Assembly (NCBI GenBank): GCA_963821235.1
Contig: CAWGCS010000001.1
Span: 1,426,001 to 1,490,000, forward strand
Length of the DNA: 64,000 bases
DNA from: CTSoil-043 sp963821235
GTDB taxonomy: Bacteria > Chloroflexota > Limnocylindria > Limnocylindrales > CSP1-4
Reading direction: 5' to 3'
The position numbers were made by a program, and so were the translations under genes. The notes under the pieces were generated by a model that saw only the letters and a program-made list of their open reading frames with translations, did no database searches and had not been told where the DNA came from. Below are positions 7,807 to 15,833 of this stretch, piece by piece. The first letter of the stretch is position 1; every line of letters begins with the position of its first letter.

Positions 7807-8403
7807 TCAGCGCCGGAACGGAGTCACCGCCCGCCACGCTTGTTGCCATTCAGCCTTGATCAGGGGCAGGAGCTGAGCCGCGTGGGAGTATGTGGCGGCC
7901 TCCTCCCCACCGCCTCCTTCGGGATTGAGCTCCAGGCTCCGGTAGTAGTCGAGAAGCAGCGAGTAGAGGCGCTCCCATTCGGGGCCGGGAGGTGAGACGG
8001 CTTCGAGCTTCCGGCGGGCGTCGGCAACTGCTATCCGTGCTGCTGCGGGATCGTCCCGCCGGCGGCGCGCGATCCGCGTCGTCGGGTCGACGACGCGGAT
8101 CAGATCGAGATGGAAGCGAAGATCCGCGCGGTCACGCCCCGCGAGCAACCACGGGACGACCAGCGCGCCAACGAGGACGAGGAACAGCAGCAGGGCCCGA
8201 GCGGTGTCCGCGAGGCCCGGGCCACCCACGCCCACGAGGATCCACAGCGCCTCGCCCGCGGCCACGACGATGACCGCCTGGATCGATCGAGTCATGCGGC
8301 GCCCGAGGACGAGGACCCAGATGCCAGCCAGGATCGCGACGTCGAGGGGCCGCAGCCAGAGTGGTGTGTCTAGCAGACGGACGAGGAAGCTGAGGTCCAC
8401 CAC
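7807..8403 (-). CDS. Three-segment membrane protein with helical C-terminus
   Basis: A 198-residue protein beginning with tandem GTG codons (8403/8400). Three hydrophobic segments occupy the first 90 residues (DVAILAGIWVLVLG, SIQAVIVVAAGEALWILVGV, ARALLLFLVLVGALVVPWLL). A basic, helical cytoplasmic part follows, containing EWERLYSLLLDYYRSLEL. The N-terminal layout faintly recalls the membrane part of CdaA-type diadenylate cyclases, but no DGA/RHR catalytic motifs exist. Function unknown. Confidence 0.6.
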   Translation of the reverse strand: MVDLSFLVRLLDTPLWLRPLDVAILAGIWVLVLGRRMTRSIQAVIVVAAGEALWILVGVGGPGLADTARALLLFLVLVGALVVPWLLAGRDRADLRFHLDLIRVVDPTTRIARRRRDDPAAARIAVADARRKLEAVSPPGPEWERLYSLLLDYYRSLELNPEGGGGEEAATYSHAAQLLPLIKAEWQQAWRAVTPFRR

Positions 8404-8407
8404 GCAC

Positions 8408-8656
8408 CTAGTGTCCCGAATCGCTGATCGCTCGCCGTTTGCGAACGGCCCTGGCGAGGATATGCCCCGGGAACAGGGCGATTCCTGTCGATGGATCCAA
8501 TCGCGGGCCCCCGACGATACCCGCCAAGACTTCGATGCACCGCCCACTTGGGTCAGTGAACCCAATCGACGAGGACGGGACCACCTTCCTCCACCATAAC
8601 GGATCAATAGTCGGCCTGTGTCGACCCGAGTCCACCACGTCGTGACGCTCGGTCAT
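8408..8656 (-). CDS. Possible 82-residue hypothetical protein
   Basis: An open frame ending 4 bp before the start of the membrane protein gene at 8403, suggesting a two-gene unit. A GGAGG directly abuts ATG 8656, which is too close for a normal ribosome-binding site, and no domain is recognisable. The surrounding 300 bp (8404-8717) is less GC-rich than its neighbours and otherwise empty. Confidence 0.3.
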   Translation of the reverse strand: MTERHDVVDSGRHRPTIDPLWWRKVVPSSSIGFTDPSGRCIEVLAGIVGGPRLDPSTGIALFPGHILARAVRKRRAISDSGH

Positions 8657-8717
8657 CCTCCGGGGGCGACGCGTCCCCGCGCCGACGGGTGAGACGCCGC
8701 CCCTCGCCTCCTCCCGA

Positions 8718-9464
8718 TCAGTCGGGGACGCGGAAGAGGAAGATCGACCAGCCGAGGGTGTCGCGGCCCCAGCGGAGGTAGGTGTCGTTGTCGCGGCGGA
8801 CGCGGGCCAGGAGCTCGGGGACGTCCGGATCGTCGGGGTGGGCGAGGGCGTGGCGCTCGGCCGCCCGCAGCTGGAGGAACTCGTAGCGGTCCCAGTCCTC
8901 GTCCCGGCTGGGCAGGGCGTAGAGGAGCGTCAGGCCCTCCTCGGCGGCGACCTGGATGTTGCCGTGGAGGGTGGAGAATTCGGCGGCCGCCAGGCCGGCG
9001 GCCGCGAGGTAGGCGGGCTCCGGCTCCCGCCGCCAGTGGGGCTCGCCCACGAGGATCAGGCCGCCAGGCCGCGCGTACCCGCGCAGCGCACGGAGCGTCC
9101 CGCGATGGCCGCCCCAGATCCAGCTCGCGCCGAGGCAGGCGGCGAGGTCGACACCGGCCGGCACGGGTGGAACCTGGGCCGCGTCGCCTTCGACGAATCG
9201 CAGGTCGGCGCTCGGCACGCGGGCGGCGGCGCGCTCGCGGGCGACGGCGAGCTCGTACGGCGAGGCGTCCACGCCGGTCCCCTGGACGCCGTAGCGGTCG
9301 GCGAGGCGGATCAGCAGCTCGCCCTTGCCGCAGGCGGCCTCCCAGACGCGGGCGCCGGGCGCCAGCTCGACGAGCCCGACCAGCTCTTCGAAGCGCTCCG
9401 CGCTCGTCGGGTTGCAGACGATGTGGTCGGCGTGGGTGATCCCGAAGTACTTCCAGGTGTCCAT
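8718..9464 (-). CDS. Class I SAM-dependent methyltransferase
   Basis: A 248-residue Rossmann-fold methyltransferase. Motif I is VWEAACGKGELLIRLAD (SAM-binding glycines), followed by the acidic strand end GTGVDASPYELAVA, the DLRFVEGDAAQVP motif and ARPGGLILVGEPHW. ATG 9464 was preferred over the upstream start because CACAAT (9471-9476, minus strand) lies 6 nt before it, as in several leaderless genes here. The N-terminal YFGITHADHIVCNPTS resembles small-molecule methyltransferases, but the acceptor is unknown. Confidence 0.85.
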   Translation of the reverse strand: MDTWKYFGITHADHIVCNPTSAERFEELVGLVELAPGARVWEAACGKGELLIRLADRYGVQGTGVDASPYELAVARERAAARVPSADLRFVEGDAAQVPPVPAGVDLAACLGASWIWGGHRGTLRALRGYARPGGLILVGEPHWRREPEPAYLAAAGLAAAEFSTLHGNIQVAAEEGLTLLYALPSRDEDWDRYEFLQLRAAERHALAHPDDPDVPELLARVRRDNDTYLRWGRDTLGWSIFLFRVPD

Positions 9465-9532
9465 GCCCGGATTGTGCGTCGCGCGGCCGCCCCGGGTCAC
9501 GCCGCCCCGGACCCCGGGCGTCGGCGGGCCCT

Positions 9533-9739
9533 TCAGCCGTTGCCGTCGCCGCGGCCGCGCCGGTATCGGGCGAGCCAGATCCGCCTGCGGGCGACCTGCT
9601 CCTCCGGCGGCAGCCCGTCCATGCCGTCCAGGAGCGGATCCCGCGAGGCGGCCTCGTCGGGCGGGTGGGGGAGGAGGTCGCCGATGCGGTCGAGCAGGCG
9701 GCGCAGGAGCCCGCGTCGAGCCGGGCGGATGGGCGTCAC
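9533..9739 (-). CDS. Small basic hypothetical protein
   Basis: A 68-residue frame starting with GTG 9739, three bases after the stop of the AMIN-like lipoprotein gene, so it is probably translated from the same message. The sequence is Arg-rich (RRGLLRRLLDRIGDLLPHPP, then RRRIWLARYRRGRGDG). No recognised domain or ribosome-binding site. Confidence 0.45.
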   Translation of the reverse strand: MTPIRPARRGLLRRLLDRIGDLLPHPPDEAASRDPLLDGMDGLPPEEQVARRRIWLARYRRGRGDGNG

Positions 9740-9742
9740 CGC

Positions 9743-10351
9743 TCAGACCGCCGACAGCTCGATGACCAGGCGGCCGCTGCCGTCGGGCGGGAGGATGCGC
9801 ACGCAGGGCGACCCGTCGAGGCCGACGACCCAGCTCGACACGGCCTCGAAGTCGCCGGCGCGCCGGACGTCGACGATCGGGCTGCCCGACGGGGTCGCGT
9901 CGAAGGGGCCCTCGAACGTCGGGTTGAAGTCCTCGTCGAGGGCCGTCCCGCCCTGGAGGGTGATCGTCACGAACGCCGTCCCCGCGACGTCGAGCGGCAG
10001 GCCGCTGGGGTCCTTCGTGAAGGGCGGCGTCGCAGGGCGGACCTCGACCTGGGGGATCGCCGCGACGTTGCCGCTGGGGCGGAAGGTGAAGGTGATCCGC
10101 CCGATGCCGGCCTCGTTCTCGACGGCGAACCCTGTGATCCTCGCCAACGGCACGGTCCCGGGCCGGCTCACCGCCTGCCCGCAGTCGAACGGCGGCAGCG
10201 TCGCGGTCGTGGTGGGGACGGACGTCGGTCCCGGCGGCGTCGGGGCGGGGGTGGGCGTGGTCGGCGAGGGGGTGACTGTCGCGCCGCAGGCAGTGACGGT
10301 GGAGGCGGCCAGGAGCAGGACGGCGATCCGGCCGGCGAGGCGGTGCAGCAT
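9743..10351 (-). CDS. Secreted lipoprotein with AMIN-like domain
   Basis: A 202-residue lipoprotein: signal sequence MLHRLAGRIAVLLLAASTVTAC with lipidated Cys22, a Pro/Thr-rich spacer, then a beta-rich domain. The blocks DPSGLPLDVAGTAFVTITL, GSPIVDVRRAGDFEAVSSWV and SGRLVIEL are the hallmark of the AMIN-like domain found in envelope proteins of high-GC bacteria. ATG 10351 was chosen because it starts the signal peptide. It probably sits on the outer face of the membrane and may bind cell-wall polysaccharide; that role is inferred. Confidence 0.8.
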   Translation of the reverse strand: MLHRLAGRIAVLLLAASTVTACGATVTPSPTTPTPAPTPPGPTSVPTTTATLPPFDCGQAVSRPGTVPLARITGFAVENEAGIGRITFTFRPSGNVAAIPQVEVRPATPPFTKDPSGLPLDVAGTAFVTITLQGGTALDEDFNPTFEGPFDATPSGSPIVDVRRAGDFEAVSSWVVGLDGSPCVRILPPDGSGRLVIELSAV

Positions 10352-10473
10352 GCGTGCAGGTAACGCCACGCGGGGCCGCCGCGTCAAGGCCGTCCCGACC
10401 GGGCGGCGCTCTCGCGCGTGCGGCGTTCTCGTGCGGGCCGGATCGGCGGCGGCCGCCCGGGTATGATCGACGC

Positions 10474-11736
10474 GTGAGCGAACGAATCGCCGACCCGCAG
10501 GTCGTCTGTCCTTTCGTCGCATTCGACGACGATCGCGACTTCCGCTCCCCGGTCCCGGACCATCGTCACCGCTGCTTCGCCGAGAGCCCGGCCGCGCCGC
10601 GGGCGCTGGCCCACCAGGCCGCGTACTGCCTCTCCAGCTCCTTCCCCGGCTGCCCTACGTTCGTCGACTGGGCTCGCCGGGAGGCGGCCCCGGCGAAGGT
10701 CGAGGCACCCGTCCTCTCGCCGCGCGACCCGGCCGCGAGCCCACGACCGTCGCGCGCCGCCCCGAAGGCGGCTATCCCGGGAGCCGCCGACCGGGCCGCC
10801 GACGCGGGCACCGGTCGACCGCCGGAGCCGGCGCCCCGCCGCTCCGAGGCCGGCTGGGCCGCCCCACCGCCGTGGGCGTCAGGCGTGGACCGGCCTTCGA
10901 GCCCCGCGGCCGAGCCGACCGGCCGTGCCGGCGAGCCGGCGAGCGAGCCGCTCGACGAGGCCCCCCCCGTCGTCGACCTCCCGGCCGAGGAGGCCGCCGC
11001 GGCGGCCGGGCCGATGGCGTATCCGGCGGAAGCCGACGCGACGCCCGCGTTCCTCGCCTCGCGCAGCCGCCGTCCCGCTCCGCCCGACGAGGACGAGGAA
11101 GGCGAGCCGTGGGACGCCGCGGACGAGGAGCCCGGCGACGAGGCCGAGGACGAGCGCTACCGGCGTCCCGGGCGGCGCGCCGTGGCCGAGCCGCGCCGGG
11201 TCCCCGTCGGGTACGCCCCGGTGGCGGCGTCGCGGGCGGACCGTCGGGGGAGCGCGGCGTCGCGGGGCCGGCGCGAGGCCCGCCAGGACCCCGACGCGCC
11301 CACCTGGGAGGAGCCCCGCCGTTTCGAGGCCTATCCCACCCTGAAGTCGAGCGGCAGCGGCGGGCTCCCCCGGCCGGCCCTCTATGCCCTCATCGTCGTC
11401 CTCGTCGGGGTCGGCCTCTTCGCCGCGCCGTTTCTCCTCAAGGGGCTCGGCGGGAACGGGGGCGAGCAGCCCACGCCGACACCCGCCTCCTCGGCCTCTG
11501 CGGGACCCTCGATCGCAGCGAGCCCGACGGCGGTCCCGACCCCGGAGCAGGTGATCCACGTCGTGAAGGCCGGCGACTCGCTCTCGAAGATCGCGGCGAC
11601 CTACGGCGTGACCATCGAGCAGATCCTGGCGGCGAACCCGAAGATCACGAACCCCAACAAGATCGCCGTCGGCGACCAGATCGTGATCCCGCAGCCGCTC
11701 CCCACGGAGATCGTGGAGCTGACGCCGGCCCCGTAG
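10474..11736 (+). CDS. Membrane protein with Cys-rich N-terminus and C-terminal LysM
   Basis: A 420-residue protein in three parts. The N-terminus (about residues 11-65) holds spaced cysteines, CPFVAFDDD...HRCFAE...YCLSSSFPGCPTF, resembling a small metal-binding module seen in Chloroflexota proteins. A long acidic/proline-rich disordered segment follows, then one transmembrane helix (ALYALIVVLVGVGLFAAPFL, about 303-324). The C-terminus is an extracytoplasmic LysM domain (VIHVVKAGDSLSKIAATYGV...GDQIVIP) that should bind peptidoglycan. GTG 10474 follows TATGAT (10462-10467) by 6 nt: leaderless. The cytoplasmic Cys module linked to a wall-binding domain suggests a signalling or anchoring role. 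Confidence 0.8.
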   Translation: MSERIADPQVVCPFVAFDDDRDFRSPVPDHRHRCFAESPAAPRALAHQAAYCLSSSFPGCPTFVDWARREAAPAKVEAPVLSPRDPAASPRPSRAAPKAAIPGAADRAADAGTGRPPEPAPRRSEAGWAAPPPWASGVDRPSSPAAEPTGRAGEPASEPLDEAPPVVDLPAEEAAAAAGPMAYPAEADATPAFLASRSRRPAPPDEDEEGEPWDAADEEPGDEAEDERYRRPGRRAVAEPRRVPVGYAPVAASRADRRGSAASRGRREARQDPDAPTWEEPRRFEAYPTLKSSGSGGLPRPALYALIVVLVGVGLFAAPFLLKGLGGNGGEQPTPTPASSASAGPSIAASPTAVPTPEQVIHVVKAGDSLSKIAATYGVTIEQILAANPKITNPNKIAVGDQIVIPQPLPTEIVELTPAP

Positions 11737-11747
11737 CCCGGCGTCGC

Positions 11748-12080
11748 CTAGCGGCGGGGCGTGAGGTTGATCGAGGTGATCTTGCCGGCCTCGACCCGGA
11801 AGGCCGCGTCGAGGTGCTGCGATGGGGCGCCCGGCCGGAGCACGAGCACGTCCGCCTGCCAGGTGTTGCCCATGTCCTTGATCTCGCCGGGCACCATCTT
11901 GAGCCCCGCGTCGGCCCGCAGGAACCAGCCGCTCACCTGGTCGAACCCGCGCAGGGTCCGGGCGCTGTCGCCGACGTGGACGCGCATCTCCACGCGCTCG
12001 TCCATCAGCGCGACGGCGCGATCGCGCGCCCCGCCGTTCAGCTCCTCGAGGAAGACCTCCATCGTGTCGACAGCACCCAT
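11748..12080 (-). CDS. SnoaL/NTF2-like protein
   Basis: A 110-residue cone-shaped NTF2-fold protein: an N-terminal helix (TMEVFLEELNGGARDRAVALM), RVEMRVHVG, then beta strands GWFLRADAGLKMVPGEI, TWQADVLVLR and ITSINLTPRR. Such proteins are hydrolases, isomerases or simple ligand binders; no catalytic Asp/His pair is obvious. Minus-strand TACACT (12087-12092) ends 6 nt before ATG 12080, a textbook leaderless promoter arrangement for this genome. Convergent with the LysM gene. Confidence 0.75.
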   Translation of the reverse strand: MGAVDTMEVFLEELNGGARDRAVALMDERVEMRVHVGDSARTLRGFDQVSGWFLRADAGLKMVPGEIKDMGNTWQADVLVLRPGAPSQHLDAAFRVEAGKITSINLTPRR

Positions 12081-12179
12081 GGCCCGAGTGTAGCGGATGG
12101 GCTCCGGGCCGGGGCCGGAGAGGCGCCGGGTCGGCCCGGCCCGCGGCCAGAGACGGCCCGCCCGGCCGGTCGCGGATCC

Positions 12180-13904
12180 CTAGAACCCGCCGCCCGCTCC
12201 GCCCCCGCCGCCGCCCGACGATCCGCCCCCGAAGCCCCCGCCACTGGAGGAGGAGGGCGAGTTGCCGATCGTGCCGAGCGCGGCGAACATGCCGCCGAGG
12301 CTCGGGATCGCCGAGCTCGCCATGACGCCGGGGGCCAGGCCGCCCACGCCGCCGGATCCGGTGCTGCCCCCCGCGCCCCCGTACCAGAGCGGCACGTACG
12401 CGGAGCTGGTCCGGCCCGAGCGGAGGTCCTCCATGCTCCGCTCGAGGACCTCCTCCACCTCGTGCTGCAGCCCGAGGGCGACCGACCAGACGACGGCGCG
12501 GTCCGGCGTCTCCAGCCAGGCGAGGCGCGGCTCGGCGATGACCTGCTCCATGGAGCGCGCCCCGAAGAGGGAGGCCTTGAGCGTGCGGCGATAGGCCGCC
12601 AGCATCACCCGCAGGGTGGCCCCGGTGAGCGTCCGGGCGGGCATCGCACCGGCGATGGCGAAGGTGAAGAGGCCGGCCGCGCCGAGCCCGGCGGCGAGCA
12701 GGGTGAAGCCGCCCGACGGGATCGACGTCGCCAGCCAGAAGGCGACGACGGCGGCGACGATCTCGAGACCCCCGACGAGCCGCCAGCGATTGGTCGCCTT
12801 GTGCGGCGCCTCCGTGAACCAGCCCCGGCGGACTAGCTCGCTCTCGAGCCGTTGGTCGAAGCCGGCGACGCTCTTGCCGAAGGCGAGGAGCTCGTCGCGC
12901 TCGAGCTTGCGGACGCCCTCGCCCGCGTCGACCGCCTGGTCGTCGAGCTCCCGGAGCACGTAGGACTCGGCTGGCGAGACGGGGTGGCGCCGGTTGAGGC
13001 GGATTCGCGGGTCGTCCGCCTGTGCCTGGTGGAGCTCGACCGTCACCTCGTCGCGGGCCAGGAGATGGGGCTTCGGCCGGAAGGCGAGCTCGTCCCGCGA
13101 GGCGAGGTCGAGGAGCGCCGTGGTGAGCGTCCGTCGCGACGAGTGCCCGTCGAAGAGGAGCGCGCCGCCGGCCGCCGTCAGCTCCTGCGGGGGAGCGGGC
13201 AGGTAGATCGACGGGCTGTCCACGACGTAGGGGTCGCGCCCGTAGCGGCGCCAGTGGAAGAAGGCGATCCCGGCCAGGACGAGGAAGCCGCCGAGCCCGC
13301 CGGCGATGCCGATGACGGCGTCGACCTGGCGGGCGAGCTGGAGCTGGGCGGCCTTCTCCGCCGTCGCGGCGGCGTCGATCCGGGCGAGGGCGACCCGGAG
13401 GGCGTCGTCGAACCGCTGCTCGGCCAGGAGCGGCGCCATGTCGTCGTCGAAGATCCGCTGGCGCTCCTCGTTGGTCAGGTAGAGGGCCGAGAAGCCCGGG
13501 GCGGCGTAGAGCTGGACCTGGCCACGGACCCGGCCGTCGGAGCCGCGGTAGACGTTGAAGAAGATGGCCAGGCCGTCGTCGAAGCCCTGGCGGCCGACAC
13601 CCCACTGGTCGATGAGGGCGATCGCGTCCTGCTCCGTCGATTCCGTGGTCGCCCCGGCGTTCAGCTGGGTGTAGACCACGACCTCCGCGCCCGTCCGCTG
13701 CTCGATCCGGGCGATCGTCACCTCCGCGTTGGCGATCGTCGCCTGCGAGAACAGCCCTGCCGTGTCGTAGACGGTCTGGCCGGCGACGGGGTCGGGGAAC
13801 GGCGGGCCGACCGGCGTCTCGGCACGGGTCGCCGCCGGGGCGAGCCAGAGGAGGAGCCAGAGCAGGACGCCGAGGACCCCGAGACCCGCCGCCGGGCGCC
13901 TCAC
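12180..13904 (-). CDS. TPM-domain/DUF2207-type membrane protein
   Basis: A 574-residue protein. A signal peptide (LGVLGVLLWLLLWLAPAATRA) is followed by an extracytoplasmic TPM domain (VYDTAGLFSQATIANAEVTI, TGAEVVVYTQ, GRQGFDDGLAIFF, about 45-170). Next come a transmembrane helix, a DUF2207-like cytoplasmic region with RRTLTTALLDLASRDELAF, two more helices, and a Gly/Ser-rich tail ending SGGGGGGAGGGF, typical of DUF2207 proteins. GTG 13904 overlaps the lysA stop by four bases, so translation is probably coupled. TPM domains occur in photosystem-repair and envelope phosphatase-like proteins; the role here is unknown. Confidence 0.8.
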   Translation of the reverse strand: MRRPAAGLGVLGVLLWLLLWLAPAATRAETPVGPPFPDPVAGQTVYDTAGLFSQATIANAEVTIARIEQRTGAEVVVYTQLNAGATTESTEQDAIALIDQWGVGRQGFDDGLAIFFNVYRGSDGRVRGQVQLYAAPGFSALYLTNEERQRIFDDDMAPLLAEQRFDDALRVALARIDAAATAEKAAQLQLARQVDAVIGIAGGLGGFLVLAGIAFFHWRRYGRDPYVVDSPSIYLPAPPQELTAAGGALLFDGHSSRRTLTTALLDLASRDELAFRPKPHLLARDEVTVELHQAQADDPRIRLNRRHPVSPAESYVLRELDDQAVDAGEGVRKLERDELLAFGKSVAGFDQRLESELVRRGWFTEAPHKATNRWRLVGGLEIVAAVVAFWLATSIPSGGFTLLAAGLGAAGLFTFAIAGAMPARTLTGATLRVMLAAYRRTLKASLFGARSMEQVIAEPRLAWLETPDRAVVWSVALGLQHEVEEVLERSMEDLRSGRTSSAYVPLWYGGAGGSTGSGGVGGLAPGVMASSAIPSLGGMFAALGTIGNSPSSSSGGGFGGGSSGGGGGGAGGGF

Positions 13905-15325
13905 GCGAGGGACTCAAGGCTGCCGCGCCGGCGGGCCAGGGTGAGCGACCCGTCGGCCTCCAGGAAGACCTCGGCCGGTCGCGGGCGCCCGTTGTAGGAG
14001 GAGCGCATCGAGGCAGCGTAGGCCCCGGCGTCGGCGATCGCCACCAGGTCGCCGCGCCGGAGGGGCGGCAGGCTGTGCCCGCCCAGGGTATCGGTCGACT
14101 CGCAGATCGGGCCGTCGACCCTGGCCGGGCGGACGTCCGCGCCGGGCGCAGGAGCCCGGCCGAGCGAGGTGAGGGCGACGAGCGCATGGTCCGCGCCGTA
14201 GAGGGCCGGCCGGATCAGCTCGGTCATGCCGGCGTCGAGGACCACGAGCCGCCGGGTCCGGTCGTCGGTGGAGGAGCCTGGCGGGAGGACCGCCAGCGCG
14301 TAGGCACCCGAGCGATCGGCCGCCGCCGGCTCCTGGGGGAGCGTCCGCTCCCGGACGTGGAGGACGCGGGCGACGAGCCAGCCCGCCGAGGCGACGAGCG
14401 CGCGGCCCGGCTCCACCGCGAGGCGGTGCGGCCGGCGGTCACTGGGGATCGCCTCGAGGAGCGGGCCCATCTCGGCCGCGAAACGATCCGGCGTCGGGAC
14501 GGCGCCGGATCGCAGCCCGTCCTCGCCGACGGGCCGGACGACCGGCGACCACGGCGCGACCGGCATGCCCCCGCCCACGTCGAGCGTGTCGAAGTCGGGC
14601 ATCCGGCCCCGCAGCAGGGCCAGGAGGGCGAGGGCACGGCGCACGCCGTCCCGCCACGCGTCGACCGCCGCGAGCTGGGAGCCGACGTGGAGGTGGAGGC
14701 CGCGCCAGCGGAGCGGCCCGTCGGCGCCCCCGCCCGCCTCGATCACCGCCCCGACCTCGTCGGGCTTGACGCCGAACTTGGAGGCGCGAGCGCCGGTCGC
14801 GAGGCCCGCGTGCGTCTCGGGCTCGACCGCCGGGTTGAGCCGGACGAGCGCGTCGACGCGGAGCCGCGAGCCACCGGCGGCCGTCACGGCGCGGGCCAGG
14901 GCGGCCGCCTCGTCGGCCGACTCGACGGCGATCCAGCGGAGCGGCTGGCCGTCCGCGGCCGCCCTCGCCGTGGCCCGCAGGTCGGCGTCCGTCTTGCCGA
15001 TCCCCTCGAGGGTGATGGCCGCGTTCGGGAGCCCGGCCCGCCGCGCCAGGGCCCACTCGCCGCGGGAGACGACGTTCGCTCCGAAGCCGCCCGCCGCCAG
15101 GCGGGCCACGATGGCGGGAAGGTCGTTGGCCTTGAGGGAGTAGGCCCGCAGCCAGGGATCGGGGAAGGCGGCCCGGAACGCCGCCGCCGCCGCGTCGAGG
15201 GCCGGCACGTCGGTGAGGTAGAGCGGGGTCCCGAAGCGCCGGGCCGCGGAGCGCAGGGCTGGCGCCGGCACGGGGAGTGGGCCGGCGTCGGGCGGCCCCG
15301 TGGGGAACCCGCGGCGGCCGTCCAT
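13901..15325 (-). CDS. lysA: Diaminopimelate decarboxylase
   Basis: A 474-residue PLP-dependent fold-III decarboxylase converting meso-diaminopimelate to L-lysine. The PLP lysine is in LRAYSLKANDLPAIV; other conserved parts are GFGANVVSRGEWALARRAG, RGLHLHVGSQL, FDTLDVGGGMPV, HRLAVEPGRALVASAG and the substrate-binding CESTDTLGGHSLPPL and AGAYAASMRSSYN. The expected 400-450 residue length is present plus a short N-terminal extension. It sits between a holin-like gene (3-bp gap) and the TPM gene (4-bp overlap) in one operon. Confidence 0.93.
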   Translation of the reverse strand: MDGRRGFPTGPPDAGPLPVPAPALRSAARRFGTPLYLTDVPALDAAAAAFRAAFPDPWLRAYSLKANDLPAIVARLAAGGFGANVVSRGEWALARRAGLPNAAITLEGIGKTDADLRATARAAADGQPLRWIAVESADEAAALARAVTAAGGSRLRVDALVRLNPAVEPETHAGLATGARASKFGVKPDEVGAVIEAGGGADGPLRWRGLHLHVGSQLAAVDAWRDGVRRALALLALLRGRMPDFDTLDVGGGMPVAPWSPVVRPVGEDGLRSGAVPTPDRFAAEMGPLLEAIPSDRRPHRLAVEPGRALVASAGWLVARVLHVRERTLPQEPAAADRSGAYALAVLPPGSSTDDRTRRLVVLDAGMTELIRPALYGADHALVALTSLGRAPAPGADVRPARVDGPICESTDTLGGHSLPPLRRGDLVAIADAGAYAASMRSSYNGRPRPAEVFLEADGSLTLARRRGSLESLA

Positions 15326-15328
15326 CCG

Positions 15329-15739
15329 TCAGTCGGGGATCACGAGGCGGGCGATCGCGGACACCAGCCCGACGACGACGGACCCGATGACGGCCGCCAC
15401 GATCGTCGGCTGGGTCAGGAGGTCGGGCGGGAAGTCGCCGACCGTCATGCCGCCGCCCAGCTCGTTGGAGACGTAGGCGGCCAGCAGGAAGAGGGCGGCG
15501 TTGACGACGAAGCCGGCGAGGCCCATGGAGACGAAGTTGAGGGGCAGCGAGAGGCCCTTCACCACCGGCGCGATGAGCGCGTTGGCGACGCCGAAGACGA
15601 GGGCGATCGTCCCGAAGGTGATCAGGTCGTCCGGCGTCCTGGCGAAGGCGGCCGAGGGAATCTCGATGTCCGGCACGAAGCGCGCCGCCACATAGAGGGC
15701 CACCCCCGTGGCGATCAGCGTGGCGATGAAGCCCTTCAT
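15329..15739 (-). CDS. Phage holin 4_2-superfamily membrane protein
   Basis: A 136-residue protein with four hydrophobic helices (MKGFIATLIATGVALYVAA, LITFGTIALVFGVANALI, PLNFVSMGLAGFVVNAALFL, TIVAAVIGSVVVGLVSAIA). The LSLPLNFVSMGLAGFVVNA block is typical of the mycobacterial-type phage_holin_4_2 family, which is widespread on chromosomes and not necessarily phage-derived. GGGAGG lies upstream of ATG 15739. It starts the lysA operon; function unknown. Confidence 0.8.
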   Translation of the reverse strand: MKGFIATLIATGVALYVAARFVPDIEIPSAAFARTPDDLITFGTIALVFGVANALIAPVVKGLSLPLNFVSMGLAGFVVNAALFLLAAYVSNELGGGMTVGDFPPDLLTQPTIVAAVIGSVVVGLVSAIARLVIPD

Positions 15740-15833
15740 CGTGCACCCTCCCCGTGGACGCCCTGCCCGCCGACGACGGTCGCGCCGCCGCGGCCGATCA
15801 TCCCACGCCGCGACGCCGGACGCGAGGGTCTCG

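Noticed and set aside
15329..15739. Prophage evidence from the holin-like gene
   Set aside because: This holin superfamily is a normal chromosomal family; no other phage gene is near and it is in an operon with lysA.
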